Notes: generated by a model not told the origin, from the sequence alone. A stretch of DNA of 61,351 nucleotides from Magnetococcales bacterium DCbin4 (GCA_002753735.1 PEAN01000018.1:1-61351), one strand, 5' to 3'; counted from the stretch's first letter, positions 45,164 to 53,361 are shown. Translations and numbers: made by a program.

Positions 45164-46066
45164 ATGCGTCGAAAGCCGGAGTGTGTCGATTGTGTGTTCA
45201 AGGCGGCGAAACTGGACCTGGCGGTGGTTGCGGGCCAGGCCTTGTTTACCGGTGCGATCGGGTTTCTGACCGGGAGCGTGGCGTTGCATGCCTTTGCGTT
45301 GCAGTTTGTCGGTGATCTCCTGGCCAAAAGTGTCAGCTTCATCGGTATCCGTGCCTCCATTCGGCCACCGACGGAAGATTTTCCTTATGGTTATGGCAAG
45401 ATACAATTTTTGACAGCCCTTTTCGTCGGTTTGGCGCTTCTTTTGGGGGCCGTCTCCTTCATGGCGTTCAACGTCATTCACCTCCATGAAGGGATGGTGT
45501 CGGCACCGTCGGGATTGGCCATTCCGGGAACCTTGTTGACCGCTGCGGTGTGTGAGTTGATGTATCGCTACATGTCCTGTGTCGGCAGGGAAAACAACAA
45601 CCTGGTCATCACTGCCGCCGCCTGGGACAACCGCAATGATGCCTTGTCGGCGCTGGCCATCCTGGTCGGGGTGGTGGCGTCAAAACTTGGCGCGACCTGG
45701 GCCGATCATCTGGCGGCGCTGGCGGTGTCGCTGTTGGTGATCCGGGCCGGTCTGGTCATCGTGACCGATGCCGTCAAAGGTTTGCTCGATGTCACGGCGC
45801 CGGAACATGTGCTGCACGAGGTTGAAGAGGTGGTGGGCATGGTGCCGGAAATACGGGACCGTATCGATTTTCGCAGTCGCCGCCTGGGAGATACATGGGA
45901 GCTGGATCTGCGCCTGGGGGTCGATGAAGGTCTTTCGGTGACCCGTCTGCACCAGCTTGAAATCGAGTTGATCCATCAAATTTACCAACACGTCCCCCAT
46001 ACGGGCCATGTTCATGTCAGTTTCGTCCCCTGCCCCCGGGATCAAACAGGGCCTGACGATGCCTGA
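45164..46066 (+). CDS. mamB-like: MamB-type cation diffusion facilitator
   Basis: 300 residues. The closest family I recognise is magnetosome MamB: N-terminal CVDC pair, GFLTGSVAL, PYGYGKIQF, then ELMYRYMSCVGRENNN and AWDNRNDALSA, almost residue for residue as in MamB; a soluble C-terminal dimerisation domain follows (WELDLRLGVDEGLS). MamB inserts in the magnetosome membrane and moves iron with MamM. In the metal site, TM5 DxxxD (155/159) and TM2 D51 remain, but the first TM2 ligand (His/Tyr/Asp in relatives) is Q47, and the nearby conserved ADS Asp is F44. It may be a divergent paralogue with a structural role. ATG 45164 preferred over GTG 45158. Confidence 0.8.
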   Translation: MRRKPECVDCVFKAAKLDLAVVAGQALFTGAIGFLTGSVALHAFALQFVGDLLAKSVSFIGIRASIRPPTEDFPYGYGKIQFLTALFVGLALLLGAVSFMAFNVIHLHEGMVSAPSGLAIPGTLLTAAVCELMYRYMSCVGRENNNLVITAAAWDNRNDALSALAILVGVVASKLGATWADHLAALAVSLLVIRAGLVIVTDAVKGLLDVTAPEHVLHEVEEVVGMVPEIRDRIDFRSRRLGDTWELDLRLGVDEGLSVTRLHQLEIELIHQIYQHVPHTGHVHVSFVPCPRDQTGPDDA

Positions 46067-46196
46067 TGGCAAGGGATGGCCTGATTTTTCCGTTTCCTGA
46101 CAACCCTTTCCCCGGTGTTGACCCCCCTGTGCCAGAAGTGGCTTGGATTGTGCAAATTCATCTGTGTCATCCAATTCTTGATGCGGGAGATTGCTT

Positions 46197-46391
46197 ATGA
46201 TGGACAGATTGTTAACGGAGCCGCCTGAACGTGCAGCACAGCCCCACAGCGTTGATATCGATCCCCTCAATCTGAAGGGAAGTTATGACGCCCCTGCCTT
46301 CATTCGCCTGGGCCGGAAATTGGGTAGCGATATTCCAGTGGATTCTGCCGGAATGATCATGGGGTCGGAGATGGCCGGACGCTGTTCCTGA
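46197..46391 (+). CDS. Hypothetical small protein in magnetosome islet
   Basis: 64 residues from ATG 46197, with GGGAGA seven bases upstream. Composition is ordinary, with PPERAAQPHSVDIDPLNLKG then DAPAFIRLGRKLGSDIPVDSAG; no membrane helix or known motif. It lies 130 bases downstream of the MamB-type gene on the same strand and faces the FeoA-like gene convergently. It may be cotranscribed with the transporter. No family recognised. Confidence 0.45.
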   Translation: MMDRLLTEPPERAAQPHSVDIDPLNLKGSYDAPAFIRLGRKLGSDIPVDSAGMIMGSEMAGRCS

Positions 46392-46528
46392 TCTGTCGGA
46401 ACAATGGAATCCAGCTGCAGAGGACACAGAAGAACGCCACGGGATCAGGTTGCTGTTCTCTTGGTGTCCTCTGTGGCTGAACACGTCTGCGTTTTTCCCG
46501 CCCGGGATCGTGTTCAATGCCGAAACCG

Positions 46529-46837
46529 TCAGTCTTGGACGGGCGAGGTGTTCAAAGAATGTGCGGGGTGGTTGGGGGACGGATGTCCTTTGGTGATGAT
46601 GATGTTTTTGGCTTGGTTGTTGGGAACGCAGATGCGGTATCCCAGTATGGAATAGATCCCGGGGCCGCCCCAGGGGGCATGAGTTTCCATGGTGATGGTT
46701 TTTCCCGATACGAACCCCATGGACATCAAACGTTTGCGCGCGGTGTCGTCTCCTTCGATGCGCCGGATGATGCCGGTTTCTCCGGCTTTGAGATCGGCAA
46801 GGGTGAGGTGTTGTTGATCAGGAAGCGGATGTTTCAT
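46529..46837 (-). CDS. feoA-like: FeoA-domain protein
   Basis: 102 residues. The SH3-like FeoA pattern is plain: LTLADLKAGETGIIRRIEG, RKRLMSMGFVSGKTITM, and the terminal IYSILGYRICVPNNQAKNI. FeoA is a small cytosolic partner of the ferrous iron transporter FeoB; FeoA-like genes also occur in several magnetosome clusters. No feoB is in the window. A ~17-residue C-terminal extension beyond the domain is unusual. A Fur-like box lies 14 bases upstream of the start. Placement between MamB-type and mamI genes supports a link to iron supply for biomineralisation. Confidence 0.85.
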   Translation of the reverse strand: MKHPLPDQQHLTLADLKAGETGIIRRIEGDDTARKRLMSMGFVSGKTITMETHAPWGGPGIYSILGYRICVPNNQAKNIIITKGHPSPNHPAHSLNTSPVQD

Positions 46838-46850
46838 GGATAAACCCCGC

Positions 46851-46869
46851 GATATTTATTATTATTCTT
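46851..46869 (-). promoter_or_regulatory. Candidate Fur box upstream of feoA-like gene
   Basis: GATATTTATTATTATTCTT matches 13 of 19 positions of the classical Fur consensus (GATAATGATAATCATTATC) and lies 14 bases upstream of the FeoA-like start. Iron-dependent repression would fit the gene, but AT-rich chance similarity is possible. Confidence 0.4.
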
Positions 46870-47143
46870 GACCATCGCAAAGATCGGCACACGCTCGCGT
46901 TTTTGAAAAACATCGGGCGACTCGGCTTGATGATTGCGCGGGTGTCATTGCATTGCAGCTTCTTTTATACCCTGTTCGGTCTGCATGGGCAATTGAATCA
47001 TCCCTATTTCACACACCCAACGCCGCCTGTCGATGGCAGAGTGGATTCCAATTTCAAAACGCCATTCCAGGATATTCATGTTCATTGGGCAGGGCGGAAA
47101 GGGCGCGTTGCGTGACCGTTGCGGTTTGATTGACACCCTCATC

Positions 47144-47166
47144 CGCGCTTCGGCGCGTATTTTTTG
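47144..47166 (+). terminator. Intrinsic terminator (UUCG tetraloop) on plus strand
   Basis: CGCGC-TTCG-GCGCG followed by TATTTTTTG. It is oriented to stop a plus-strand transcript, yet 46838-47143 shows no convincing plus-strand gene. A weak frame begins at TTG 46903. The segment could carry a small RNA, or the terminator could insulate the minus-strand genes around it. Confidence 0.55.
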
Positions 47167-47191
47167 ACATGAACGGTTCCAGGCGCCGGGA

Positions 47192-47755
47192 TCAGTGGTA
47201 CCTTGCAATCGTCAACCGGGTTTGTGGCCCGGGTGCCTGTGGCGCTTCCCGGGGGTTATCCTTGAGCCACCGTTTGAGTTCCTGATGATCGGGGCGGATT
47301 CTGATCGCTTTGCGCCAGGCGGCGATGGCTTGGCTTGAGTGATCCCTTCGGGCATGGGCCAGGCCAAGGTAATAATGCAGGTGGAACCGGTGGGGATGTG
47401 CCAGGGCGGCCGGGGCCAGAATGGCAATGGCCTCCTGCGGTTGATCCGAGGTGAGCAATGCCTTGCCCAAAAGAATCGAAATATCGGCATCATGAGGAGA
47501 TTGTTGCAATGATTCCATGAGCAGCGATATGGCCTCTGCCAAGCGACCGACATTCAGATAGGCCAGGGAAAGATTCATTTGTGACACATAATCACCCGCT
47601 CCCTGCCGGACCGCCCGCTCCAGGCAAGGGATGGCGTGTTCAAGCTTCCCCTGGTTGACCAGCCGGATCCCCAGGGTTCTTTGTTCGGTGTCGGGTGTGG
47701 CATCATCGTTGGCCTGAAAGGGGGGGGCGTGATCACCTCCTCGATCATGTTCCAT
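47192..47755 (-). CDS. TPR protein in magnetosome islet
   Basis: 187 residues from ATG 47755. After a charged, disordered start come four TPR-like units (RTLGIRLVNQGKLEHAIPCL, MNLSLAYLNVGRLAEAISLL, ILLGKALLTSDQPQEAIAIL, YLGLAHARRDHSSQAIAAW), ending with a Pro-rich tail. It is not a close copy of MamA but has the same type of fold. It is divergent from mamI and could scaffold protein assembly on the same membrane. AAGGAA lies upstream of the start. A longer frame to 47959 exists but has no family-like sequence. Confidence 0.7.
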   Translation of the reverse strand: MEHDRGGDHAPPFQANDDATPDTEQRTLGIRLVNQGKLEHAIPCLERAVRQGAGDYVSQMNLSLAYLNVGRLAEAISLLMESLQQSPHDADISILLGKALLTSDQPQEAIAILAPAALAHPHRFHLHYYLGLAHARRDHSSQAIAAWRKAIRIRPDHQELKRWLKDNPREAPQAPGPQTRLTIARYH

Positions 47756-48132
47756 GCTGAGGGCTTTCCTTAAGGTTTGGGTGAAGATACGGCAAATTGT
47801 TTGCTTTAATGCAAGATAAAGGCCGATTCGTATTGTTTGAATGCCCCGTTCACCCCGTTCTTCCGACCCGGGCTTGCAATTTTTGTCACCATGGCCTATA
47901 TTTGCCTGACCCAGTGGTCTGAATTCGTGATGATGGCCACGTCTTGGGGGATGAACCACTCTTTGCCCTGGATCGGCCCCTTGACTCCGGGTGTGTTACC
48001 TTCGAACCCCCGCTTGGGATTCCCACAAGCCCGCTTGTTCAAGTACACCGAGGGGGTTCCCGGCACGGGGTTTTTGGTTGACGTGATACGACTCGAACCT
48101 GAAACACAAACGGCAGGGAGTGAACCGGCGGT
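47756..48132. promoter_or_regulatory. Divergent promoter region between TPR gene and mamI
   Basis: About 380 bases between the divergent TPR (-) and mamI (+) starts, so it should contain both promoters. A moderately AT-rich part lies near 47790-47830. I see no strong dyad, gene or RNA. Confidence 0.45.
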
Positions 48133-48399
48133 ATGGCCAACATCATTTTCGGGCTGATTGCCCTTGCCCTTGGCCTTTGGGGCCTTTCCGTCTGGTGGTG
48201 GTCGGTGGTGGAGCTGCTGCGTGGTATCGTTCCATTGTTCCTGATCATGCTTGGGTTCGTCGCCCTGGGGGCGGGGGTCATTCGCGTGCGTGACGAGGAG
48301 CGTGGGGTGGAAACGGTCGATCTGACCGAAGAATCGGGTGGGCAACCCGGTTCCAGGGACGAGCCGATACCCGATGCCCCCGGGTCCGCCCAATCGTGA
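48133..48399 (+). CDS. mamI: Magnetosome membrane protein MamI
   Basis: 88 residues, two membrane helices. The sequence IIFGLIALALGLWGLSVWWW then SVVELLRGIVPLFLIMLGFV and ALGAGVIRVRD fits MamI, a ~70-77-residue protein required for magnetosome vesicle formation in Magnetospirillum; the GL.GL..WWWSV.E.LRG.VP core is diagnostic as I recall the family. An acidic C-terminal tail of ~30 residues makes this copy slightly longer. GGGAG lies 13 bases upstream. It is 70 bases ahead of mamA on the same strand, so both are probably one transcription unit. Confidence 0.85.
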   Translation: MANIIFGLIALALGLWGLSVWWWSVVELLRGIVPLFLIMLGFVALGAGVIRVRDEERGVETVDLTEESGGQPGSRDEPIPDAPGSAQS

Positions 48400-48469
48400 A
48401 ACCATGTGGGGTTCGCGGGTGGGGGCATGGTGAAAACCCTGTGCAATTGCCTGATGAGGAACATGCCTG

Positions 48470-49132
48470 ATGAAGTCCGGAAACCGCAGCCCGAATCCAC
48501 GCTCCGAGATCGGTTTTTTTGCCCATGCCGCCCTGTATGTGATCAAACGGGCCTTCATTTCCGCTACGCAACGGTTCAACGAATTTTTTTCGGTGGATGA
48601 TGCGTTGCGGGGGCAATATTTCCGGCAACGGGGGGTCGAACATACCCGCCGCGGGCGCTATGAGGTTGCTGTTGCACCGTTGGAACAGGCGCTTGATGCA
48701 TGGCCGCGGGATGAGGAAACCCTGTTTCATCTCGGCTTTTGTTATCTGAAATTGGACCGCCCTCAAAAAGGCATTGAGGTATTGGAGCGTGCCCTGACCT
48801 TGGGGCGCGGTGGTGTCCGGGTCCGTTCCATCCTGGGAATGGCCTTTTTGCAGACCCGGGAATATGACAAGGCGGTGCAGGTGTTGGAACCGGCCCTGGC
48901 AGAGGATCCGCAAAATTTTCACCTCAATTATCGGATGGCCTTGGCGCTCGACCACCTGAAGATGTTCGACCGTGCGCTGGTCTGTTTCAAAAATGCAGCG
49001 GCGGTTCGTCCTGATGATCCGAAAGTCTATCGGTTCATGGGTTTGACCTTGGAGCGGATGGGGCGCCACGAAGCGTCGGTGATGCAGTTCAGAAAGGCGG
49101 CCAGCCTTGAGGAAGGATCCCCGAGCAGTTGA
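48470..49132 (+). CDS. mamA: Magnetosome TPR scaffold protein MamA
   Basis: 220 residues, matching MamA in length and layout: an N-terminal helix pair (EIGFFAHAALYVIKRAF, FNEFFSVDDALRGQYFRQRG) followed by five TPRs (HTRRGRYEVAVAPLEQAL through GLTLERMGRHEASVMQFRKA). The FSVDD.R..Y.R..G start and the GRHE....FKKA end are nearly those of Magnetospirillum MamA. MamA coats the magnetosome surface and self-assembles through its TPRs. Start ATG 48470 has GAGGA upstream. A long palindromic repeat follows its stop and could terminate transcription. Partner genes mamE, M, O, P, Q and K are not in this window. Confidence 0.88.
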   Translation: MKSGNRSPNPRSEIGFFAHAALYVIKRAFISATQRFNEFFSVDDALRGQYFRQRGVEHTRRGRYEVAVAPLEQALDAWPRDEETLFHLGFCYLKLDRPQKGIEVLERALTLGRGGVRVRSILGMAFLQTREYDKAVQVLEPALAEDPQNFHLNYRMALALDHLKMFDRALVCFKNAAAVRPDDPKVYRFMGLTLERMGRHEASVMQFRKAASLEEGSPSS

Positions 49133-49214
49133 ACCCAACGGGGGCGGAAAAAAAGGCTCTCCCAGCGTTAAATGTGGGTAAACACATCGTTTTACTGCAA
49201 TATGATGATTTTAA

Positions 49215-49428
49215 ATTAATTATTGAAAGAAAAAAGGGGTCTGGGGGATTGCCCCCAGGGTTTTGACTTGAAACAAAAAGCTTCATTCTCCGTTTTTGAA
49301 CTTGCTCTTGAATTTGCTTTTGAATTTAAACAAGATCAAAAGCGAAGAATGAGGCTTTTTGTTTCAAGTCAAAATCAAAACCCTGGGGGCAATCCCGCAG
49401 ACCCCTTTTTTCTTTCAATAATTTTCCA
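49215..49428. repeat. ~210-bp palindromic element (inverted repeat pair)
   Basis: Left arm about 49215-49300 begins ATTATTGAAAGAAAAAAGGG, GTCTGGGGGATTGCCCCCAG, GGTTTTGACTTGAAACAAAA. Right arm about 49335-49428 is its reverse complement with few changes and one small insertion. Arms are ~85 bases. It lies between the convergent mamA and two-CW genes and could act as a bidirectional terminator. Structure recalls a MITE, but the single unit also occurs alone elsewhere in the window. Confidence 0.85.
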
Positions 49429-49479
49429 GGGGGGGATCTGAACGGTTATCAAAAATGTCCTTTTGATATGGAAGTGGAA

Positions 49480-49797
49480 TTATTCTGGCAAGCGGACCGT
49501 ACGATCTTCCTGAAACGTGTTTCCCTCTTCCGCGCGCACCCGTGCTTTGAATTCGCAACGGTCACAATGATTCTCCTTGAACCCGATGATGCCGCGTTGG
49601 TCGGGCGGATTGCCACAGGCGGATATGGAACAGAACGTCCCTTCGATATTCCAACAGGCCCGTCCAGCATTGACGCCACCGTTGACGCCATGGTAGACGC
49701 CGATCAAACTGACGGGGCAATGGCTGCCATCCGGTTTTTGACTGAACCTGCTGCGCGGACAGGAAAAATGATCCCAACAGTTCATTTTGTTACTCAT
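49480..49797 (-). CDS. Two-CW domain small cysteine-rich protein
   Basis: 105 residues. Pattern NCWDHFSCPRS, then CPVSLIGVYHGVNGG, NAGRACWNIEGTFC, KENHCDRCEF and VRAEEG matches the small two-CW (CW-C...CW) family whose cysteines probably bind a metal; members often appear next to, or fused to, chemoreceptors and histidine kinases. Function not established. AAGGTG precedes ATG 49797. It lies directly downstream of a chemoreceptor gene on the same strand (180-base gap), suggesting a shared sensory role. Confidence 0.75.
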   Translation of the reverse strand: MSNKMNCWDHFSCPRSRFSQKPDGSHCPVSLIGVYHGVNGGVNAGRACWNIEGTFCSISACGNPPDQRGIIGFKENHCDRCEFKARVRAEEGNTFQEDRTVRLPE

Positions 49798-49971
49798 GGG
49801 GCACCTTGGTTGCTCAAGTGACTGGCATTGGGAAAAGGTGTTGCCAGAGTGTATGAATCAATTGAAGTGGGATTGAGAAAAATAAAGCGTTTACCGTCGC
49901 AGGAATAACGGGGAATCCTTCGCAGCCCTTTATTTTGATTTGTTGTTTGACGCCAACACTTCCTGCAAAGA

Positions 49972-52371
49972 TTACGAATGGTAGGCTTCCAGATACAGTT
50001 CGTCCATCAAGTCGAACAGCCGGTCTTTGATCTCATTGAATTCATTCATTCTGTTCTCGGCTGCGGCTATGTTTCCCTCGCTGACCAGTTTGACCGTCTC
50101 CCGTGCAACTTCATGAACCTGCAGATGAACCTCACCAACCTGTTGGAAGATGGCCAGCCGACCGAAGCGCTCACTTCCTTCACTGTAATACCATTTGCCA
50201 AAGTCACATTCGCGACCACTGGCCACCTGATCCGGTTTCAGGTCGGAACGGCCACGGATGACGTTTTCCAGTTTGCCCAGCCATTTCAAATGGGCACCCT
50301 TGATCTTTTCCACGGCAAACGGTTCAGGAGGAACCACAAGATCATGAACTGAATGTTCCAGCTTCTTTCCCGGAATGGCAATCGACCCGATCAACAGGGA
50401 GGTATGGTGGATCGCCCCATTGACCATCACCGTGGTTTGAAAAATCTCTTGGACCTTCCTGTTGGCGCTTGAGGTGAACTCTGCCGCTTCATCCGCTGAT
50501 TGCGAGACTTTCCGTGCCATGGAATGGATGCGTTCCATCTGTTGGGACAGGGTGTCCGCAGCGGTTGCCGCATTGTTTGCATTTTGTGCCACATCCTGGG
50601 CACCATTGGATGCCTCCATGGCAGCACGGGCGATGTCCTGGGCCGCCATGTTCAATTCCTGGGCGTTGCGGGTGACCTCGCCCGCAGCATGGGCAACTTC
50701 ATTCATTGAACGGGCAATATCAGTGACACTTGCCGCTTGTTCATCCACGGAACGGGCAATTTCCCCGTTGGCCCTGTCGATGCGCCGAATGCTGTCGGTG
50801 ACTTCCGTGTTGGCCGTAGCCACTTCACGGGTATTTGCCTGGATTTCAAGGATTTTTTCAGCAATCATATGGGTCGCTTCGGTGGTCTGCCGGGCCAGAT
50901 CCTTCACTTCGTTGGCCACCACGGCAAATCCCTTGCCCGCGTCTCCCGCTCCCGCCGCTTCGATGGAAGCATTCAAGGCCAGCATGTTGGTTTGCTCGGC
51001 AATGTGACTGATCACGGCAACGACCTCGCCGATTTCGGTCGCTGATTGCGCCAGTCGGTTCATCACTTCATGAGTCCCCTGCGCCTTGTCATCGGCCTGC
51101 CGCGATTCCTGGCTTGCATGTTGGCAGCGTTGCCGAACCTGATCCAGTGAGGCATTCACCCCCCGGACCGCTTCCGCGACCGTTGATACCGATCGATCAA
51201 CCGAACTCAAACTTTCGTTGACACCCGCCAGATTGGCCGTGATCTCTTCGGCAGCCGAGGCCATGGTGTTGATGTTGGTGCTGGCTTGACTTGCACCCGT
51301 GGCAATGTTGTTGATATTGAAGGAGAGTTGCTCGGTAGCAGCAGAAATGGTCCCGATCTGCTGGCTGGTCTCGTTGACCGCTTCCCGAATGGTTGCGACT
51401 TGCGAATCGACCTGTTCATGATCATGAGCCGTCTCACGGGCGAGATTGAAACCATGCATCGAATCCTTCTTCAGTTCGTCGCGCACTTCGGTCAGGTCGG
51501 AAATACATGCTGCCATCGAGTGGGTCTGGAGAAAAACCTGCCGGATGGTGGATTGAAACCGGGCGGTCATCGAATTGAGTTCCTGCGCGATCCGTTCCAT
51601 CCCATCCAGCGGTCCCGGGGGCAGGGGGAGCACATGAGTCAAATCCCCTTGGGAAATGCGTTCGATGGCCGTGTTCAGGGTTGCCAGCGGGCGTTGGATG
51701 ATCCGTATCAGAACCAGATGAATCAGCAATATCAATATGGGAATGGAAATGCATACCATGAGGACGGCAACAATGCGGGCGGTTCTGATATTGGCTTCCT
51801 TATCCGCCAGTGAAATGGTCAATTGAAAGACACCACGTACGGGTGGGGCGCTTTCATGACACTGATGACATGGCTTCTGGTTCAACAATGGCACCAGAAT
51901 CGTCATCCGTTCCGCGCCATCATCGCCAATATTTGAAAAAACAGCCTCCTGGTGTTCCGCAACAACCTTGTTCAGGGTCTCCTGCAAATGATCATCGATC
52001 TTTTTCCCCTCGGTCTCCGGATAAAACGCTTCAGAGCCATCGATTCTGAAAATTCGGAGCGTTTCCAAACCTTCCACATCCTTGATCATGCTCATGTAGT
52101 TCTGGGCAATACTGGCCTGCCCCATCAACATGATGGTCTGCAATCCCTTGCTTGCCGTTTTCGAGACCAGATCAATACTCTCAAGGTGTTGCTCCTTCAA
52201 ATTTTCTTCCATGAAGACGAGCAGTGCCCAACCCAGTGCCATCAGCAGCAGTGTTCCCAATACTCCAGTGAAAAAAAGAATTTTTCCACTTACGGATCGG
52301 CGAAGTGTGTCAGGGAGATGATGAATGATGTCCATGATTTGGTATTTGTTGTGAATTAAGATGCGAGTCAT
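49972..52371 (-). CDS. Methyl-accepting chemotaxis protein with haem-c site and CZB domain (second copy)
   Basis: 799 residues: first membrane helix (ILFFTGVLGTLLLMALGWAL), periplasmic domain with CHQCH haem-c motif followed by APPVRGVF, second helix (IVAVLMVCISIPILILLIHLV), HAMP, methyl-accepting domain (GFAVVANEVKDLARQTTEAT), and a C-terminal CZB zinc domain (HLKWLGKLENVI, CDFGKWYY, HLQVHEVA). Ligand is probably redox or oxygen state at the haem. It has the same architecture as the receptor at 27146-29635 but is well diverged. Start could instead be ATG 52335; neither site has a strong ribosome-binding sequence. No other che genes are in the window. Confidence 0.9.
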   Translation of the reverse strand: MTRILIHNKYQIMDIIHHLPDTLRRSVSGKILFFTGVLGTLLLMALGWALLVFMEENLKEQHLESIDLVSKTASKGLQTIMLMGQASIAQNYMSMIKDVEGLETLRIFRIDGSEAFYPETEGKKIDDHLQETLNKVVAEHQEAVFSNIGDDGAERMTILVPLLNQKPCHQCHESAPPVRGVFQLTISLADKEANIRTARIVAVLMVCISIPILILLIHLVLIRIIQRPLATLNTAIERISQGDLTHVLPLPPGPLDGMERIAQELNSMTARFQSTIRQVFLQTHSMAACISDLTEVRDELKKDSMHGFNLARETAHDHEQVDSQVATIREAVNETSQQIGTISAATEQLSFNINNIATGASQASTNINTMASAAEEITANLAGVNESLSSVDRSVSTVAEAVRGVNASLDQVRQRCQHASQESRQADDKAQGTHEVMNRLAQSATEIGEVVAVISHIAEQTNMLALNASIEAAGAGDAGKGFAVVANEVKDLARQTTEATHMIAEKILEIQANTREVATANTEVTDSIRRIDRANGEIARSVDEQAASVTDIARSMNEVAHAAGEVTRNAQELNMAAQDIARAAMEASNGAQDVAQNANNAATAADTLSQQMERIHSMARKVSQSADEAAEFTSSANRKVQEIFQTTVMVNGAIHHTSLLIGSIAIPGKKLEHSVHDLVVPPEPFAVEKIKGAHLKWLGKLENVIRGRSDLKPDQVASGRECDFGKWYYSEGSERFGRLAIFQQVGEVHLQVHEVARETVKLVSEGNIAAAENRMNEFNEIKDRLFDLMDELYLEAYHS

Positions 52372-52380
52372 CTCAAATGC

Positions 52381-52414
52381 AAAGAACCTTACCCGAAGAA
52401 TGATAAGGATCTTT
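52381..52414. promoter_or_regulatory. Inverted repeat upstream of chemoreceptor gene
   Basis: AAAGAACCTTA at 52381-52391 pairs with TAAGGATCTTT at 52404-52414 (10 of 11 positions). It is 10 bases upstream of the chemoreceptor start and downstream of the coiled-coil gene. It may be an operator or a weak transcript-end hairpin. Confidence 0.4.
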
Positions 52415-52441
52415 GGGGGGCATATCCAGGCTTGATCGTGG

Positions 52442-53161
52442 CTACCAGGGCATGAACCGGTTGATGAAGCTCATGGGACGGGTCGCACCGTTCATGTCGT
52501 AACTCATGGCATGAACCGCACCGGTCATGGAATGAACCGCCTGTGTGATCCCTTGGAGATTTTGTGCCATGGGGGTCAGGTTGTTGAGCTTGCGGCCGAT
52601 CTCTTCCATGGTCACATTCATTTCAAGGATGCTCTTGTTCATCCCCTGAATGCTTTTTTCCATGTTGCCGACACTGCCCGCCATGGTGGTGATCTTGCTG
52701 CTCATCGTCTCAACGCTGTCGGCCATGTTTTGCATGTCCACCGACATGGTCTCCATGTTGTCGCTGATGTACTCCAGATGGGTGGACATCAGTTCGACAT
52801 TGTTGGACAACATGCCCACGTTGGAGGAGAGCGACCCCATGTTGAATCCCATTTGCGGGTCAATGGATGAGGCCATGATGCGGATGTCCTGGGTGAGGCT
52901 GAAAATCAGAAAAAATCCATACATCGCTAGGATGATGAAGGCAAAAAGCGAAGGGTAGACGATCAATTCCCAGCGACGGGCACTTTTGTCGAAACTTTTG
53001 GCAAATTCAGAGATGACCTTCCCGGAACAATCGTTGCACTCGTCATATTTTCCCACGGGCAGGAAGGGGGCGGGATTGCGAAACGTCTTATCTGGACGTT
53101 CTCCAGCACAAGGGGCCGGTTTTCCCGCAGGGGTATCTGAAGAATTTTCGCTGTCCGACAT
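52442..53161 (-). CDS. Membrane-anchored Met/Asn-rich coiled-coil protein
   Basis: 239 residues. A Pro-rich cytosolic N-terminus with an ECNDC pair (41-45), one membrane helix (about 67-90), then ~120 residues of regular pattern such as MSTHLEYISDNMETMSVDMQ, i.e. heptad-like M..NM..M..S spacing, ending FINRFMPW. I know similar Met-rich proteins of unknown role from sulfur-oxidising and magnetotactic bacteria. The long helical part should dimerise or trimerise outside or along the membrane. It lies between the chemoreceptor and the ParA gene, all on the minus strand. Confidence 0.65.
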   Translation of the reverse strand: MSDSENSSDTPAGKPAPCAGERPDKTFRNPAPFLPVGKYDECNDCSGKVISEFAKSFDKSARRWELIVYPSLFAFIILAMYGFFLIFSLTQDIRIMASSIDPQMGFNMGSLSSNVGMLSNNVELMSTHLEYISDNMETMSVDMQNMADSVETMSSKITTMAGSVGNMEKSIQGMNKSILEMNVTMEEIGRKLNNLTPMAQNLQGITQAVHSMTGAVHAMSYDMNGATRPMSFINRFMPW

Positions 53162-53361
53162 GAATCAGGTATCTCCCGAGGTTTGCCATTCTGCAGGTTT
53201 CTTGAAATGAAATACAACAAGGACCGGCCTTCCGCCGTCGCTTGTGGTCAATAACATCCCCCTGTCGGACCATTGTAACGCCGATACGGCCATTATCAAA
53301 GTATACATTTTATTTATGTCATTTTGCATGGGGCTTCCAAGGGATGCAGCGGTGCATGTGT

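Noticed and set aside
44943-45269. 108-residue plus-strand frame before the MamB-type gene
   Set aside because: Overlaps the transporter start in another frame and shows no domain or start signal.
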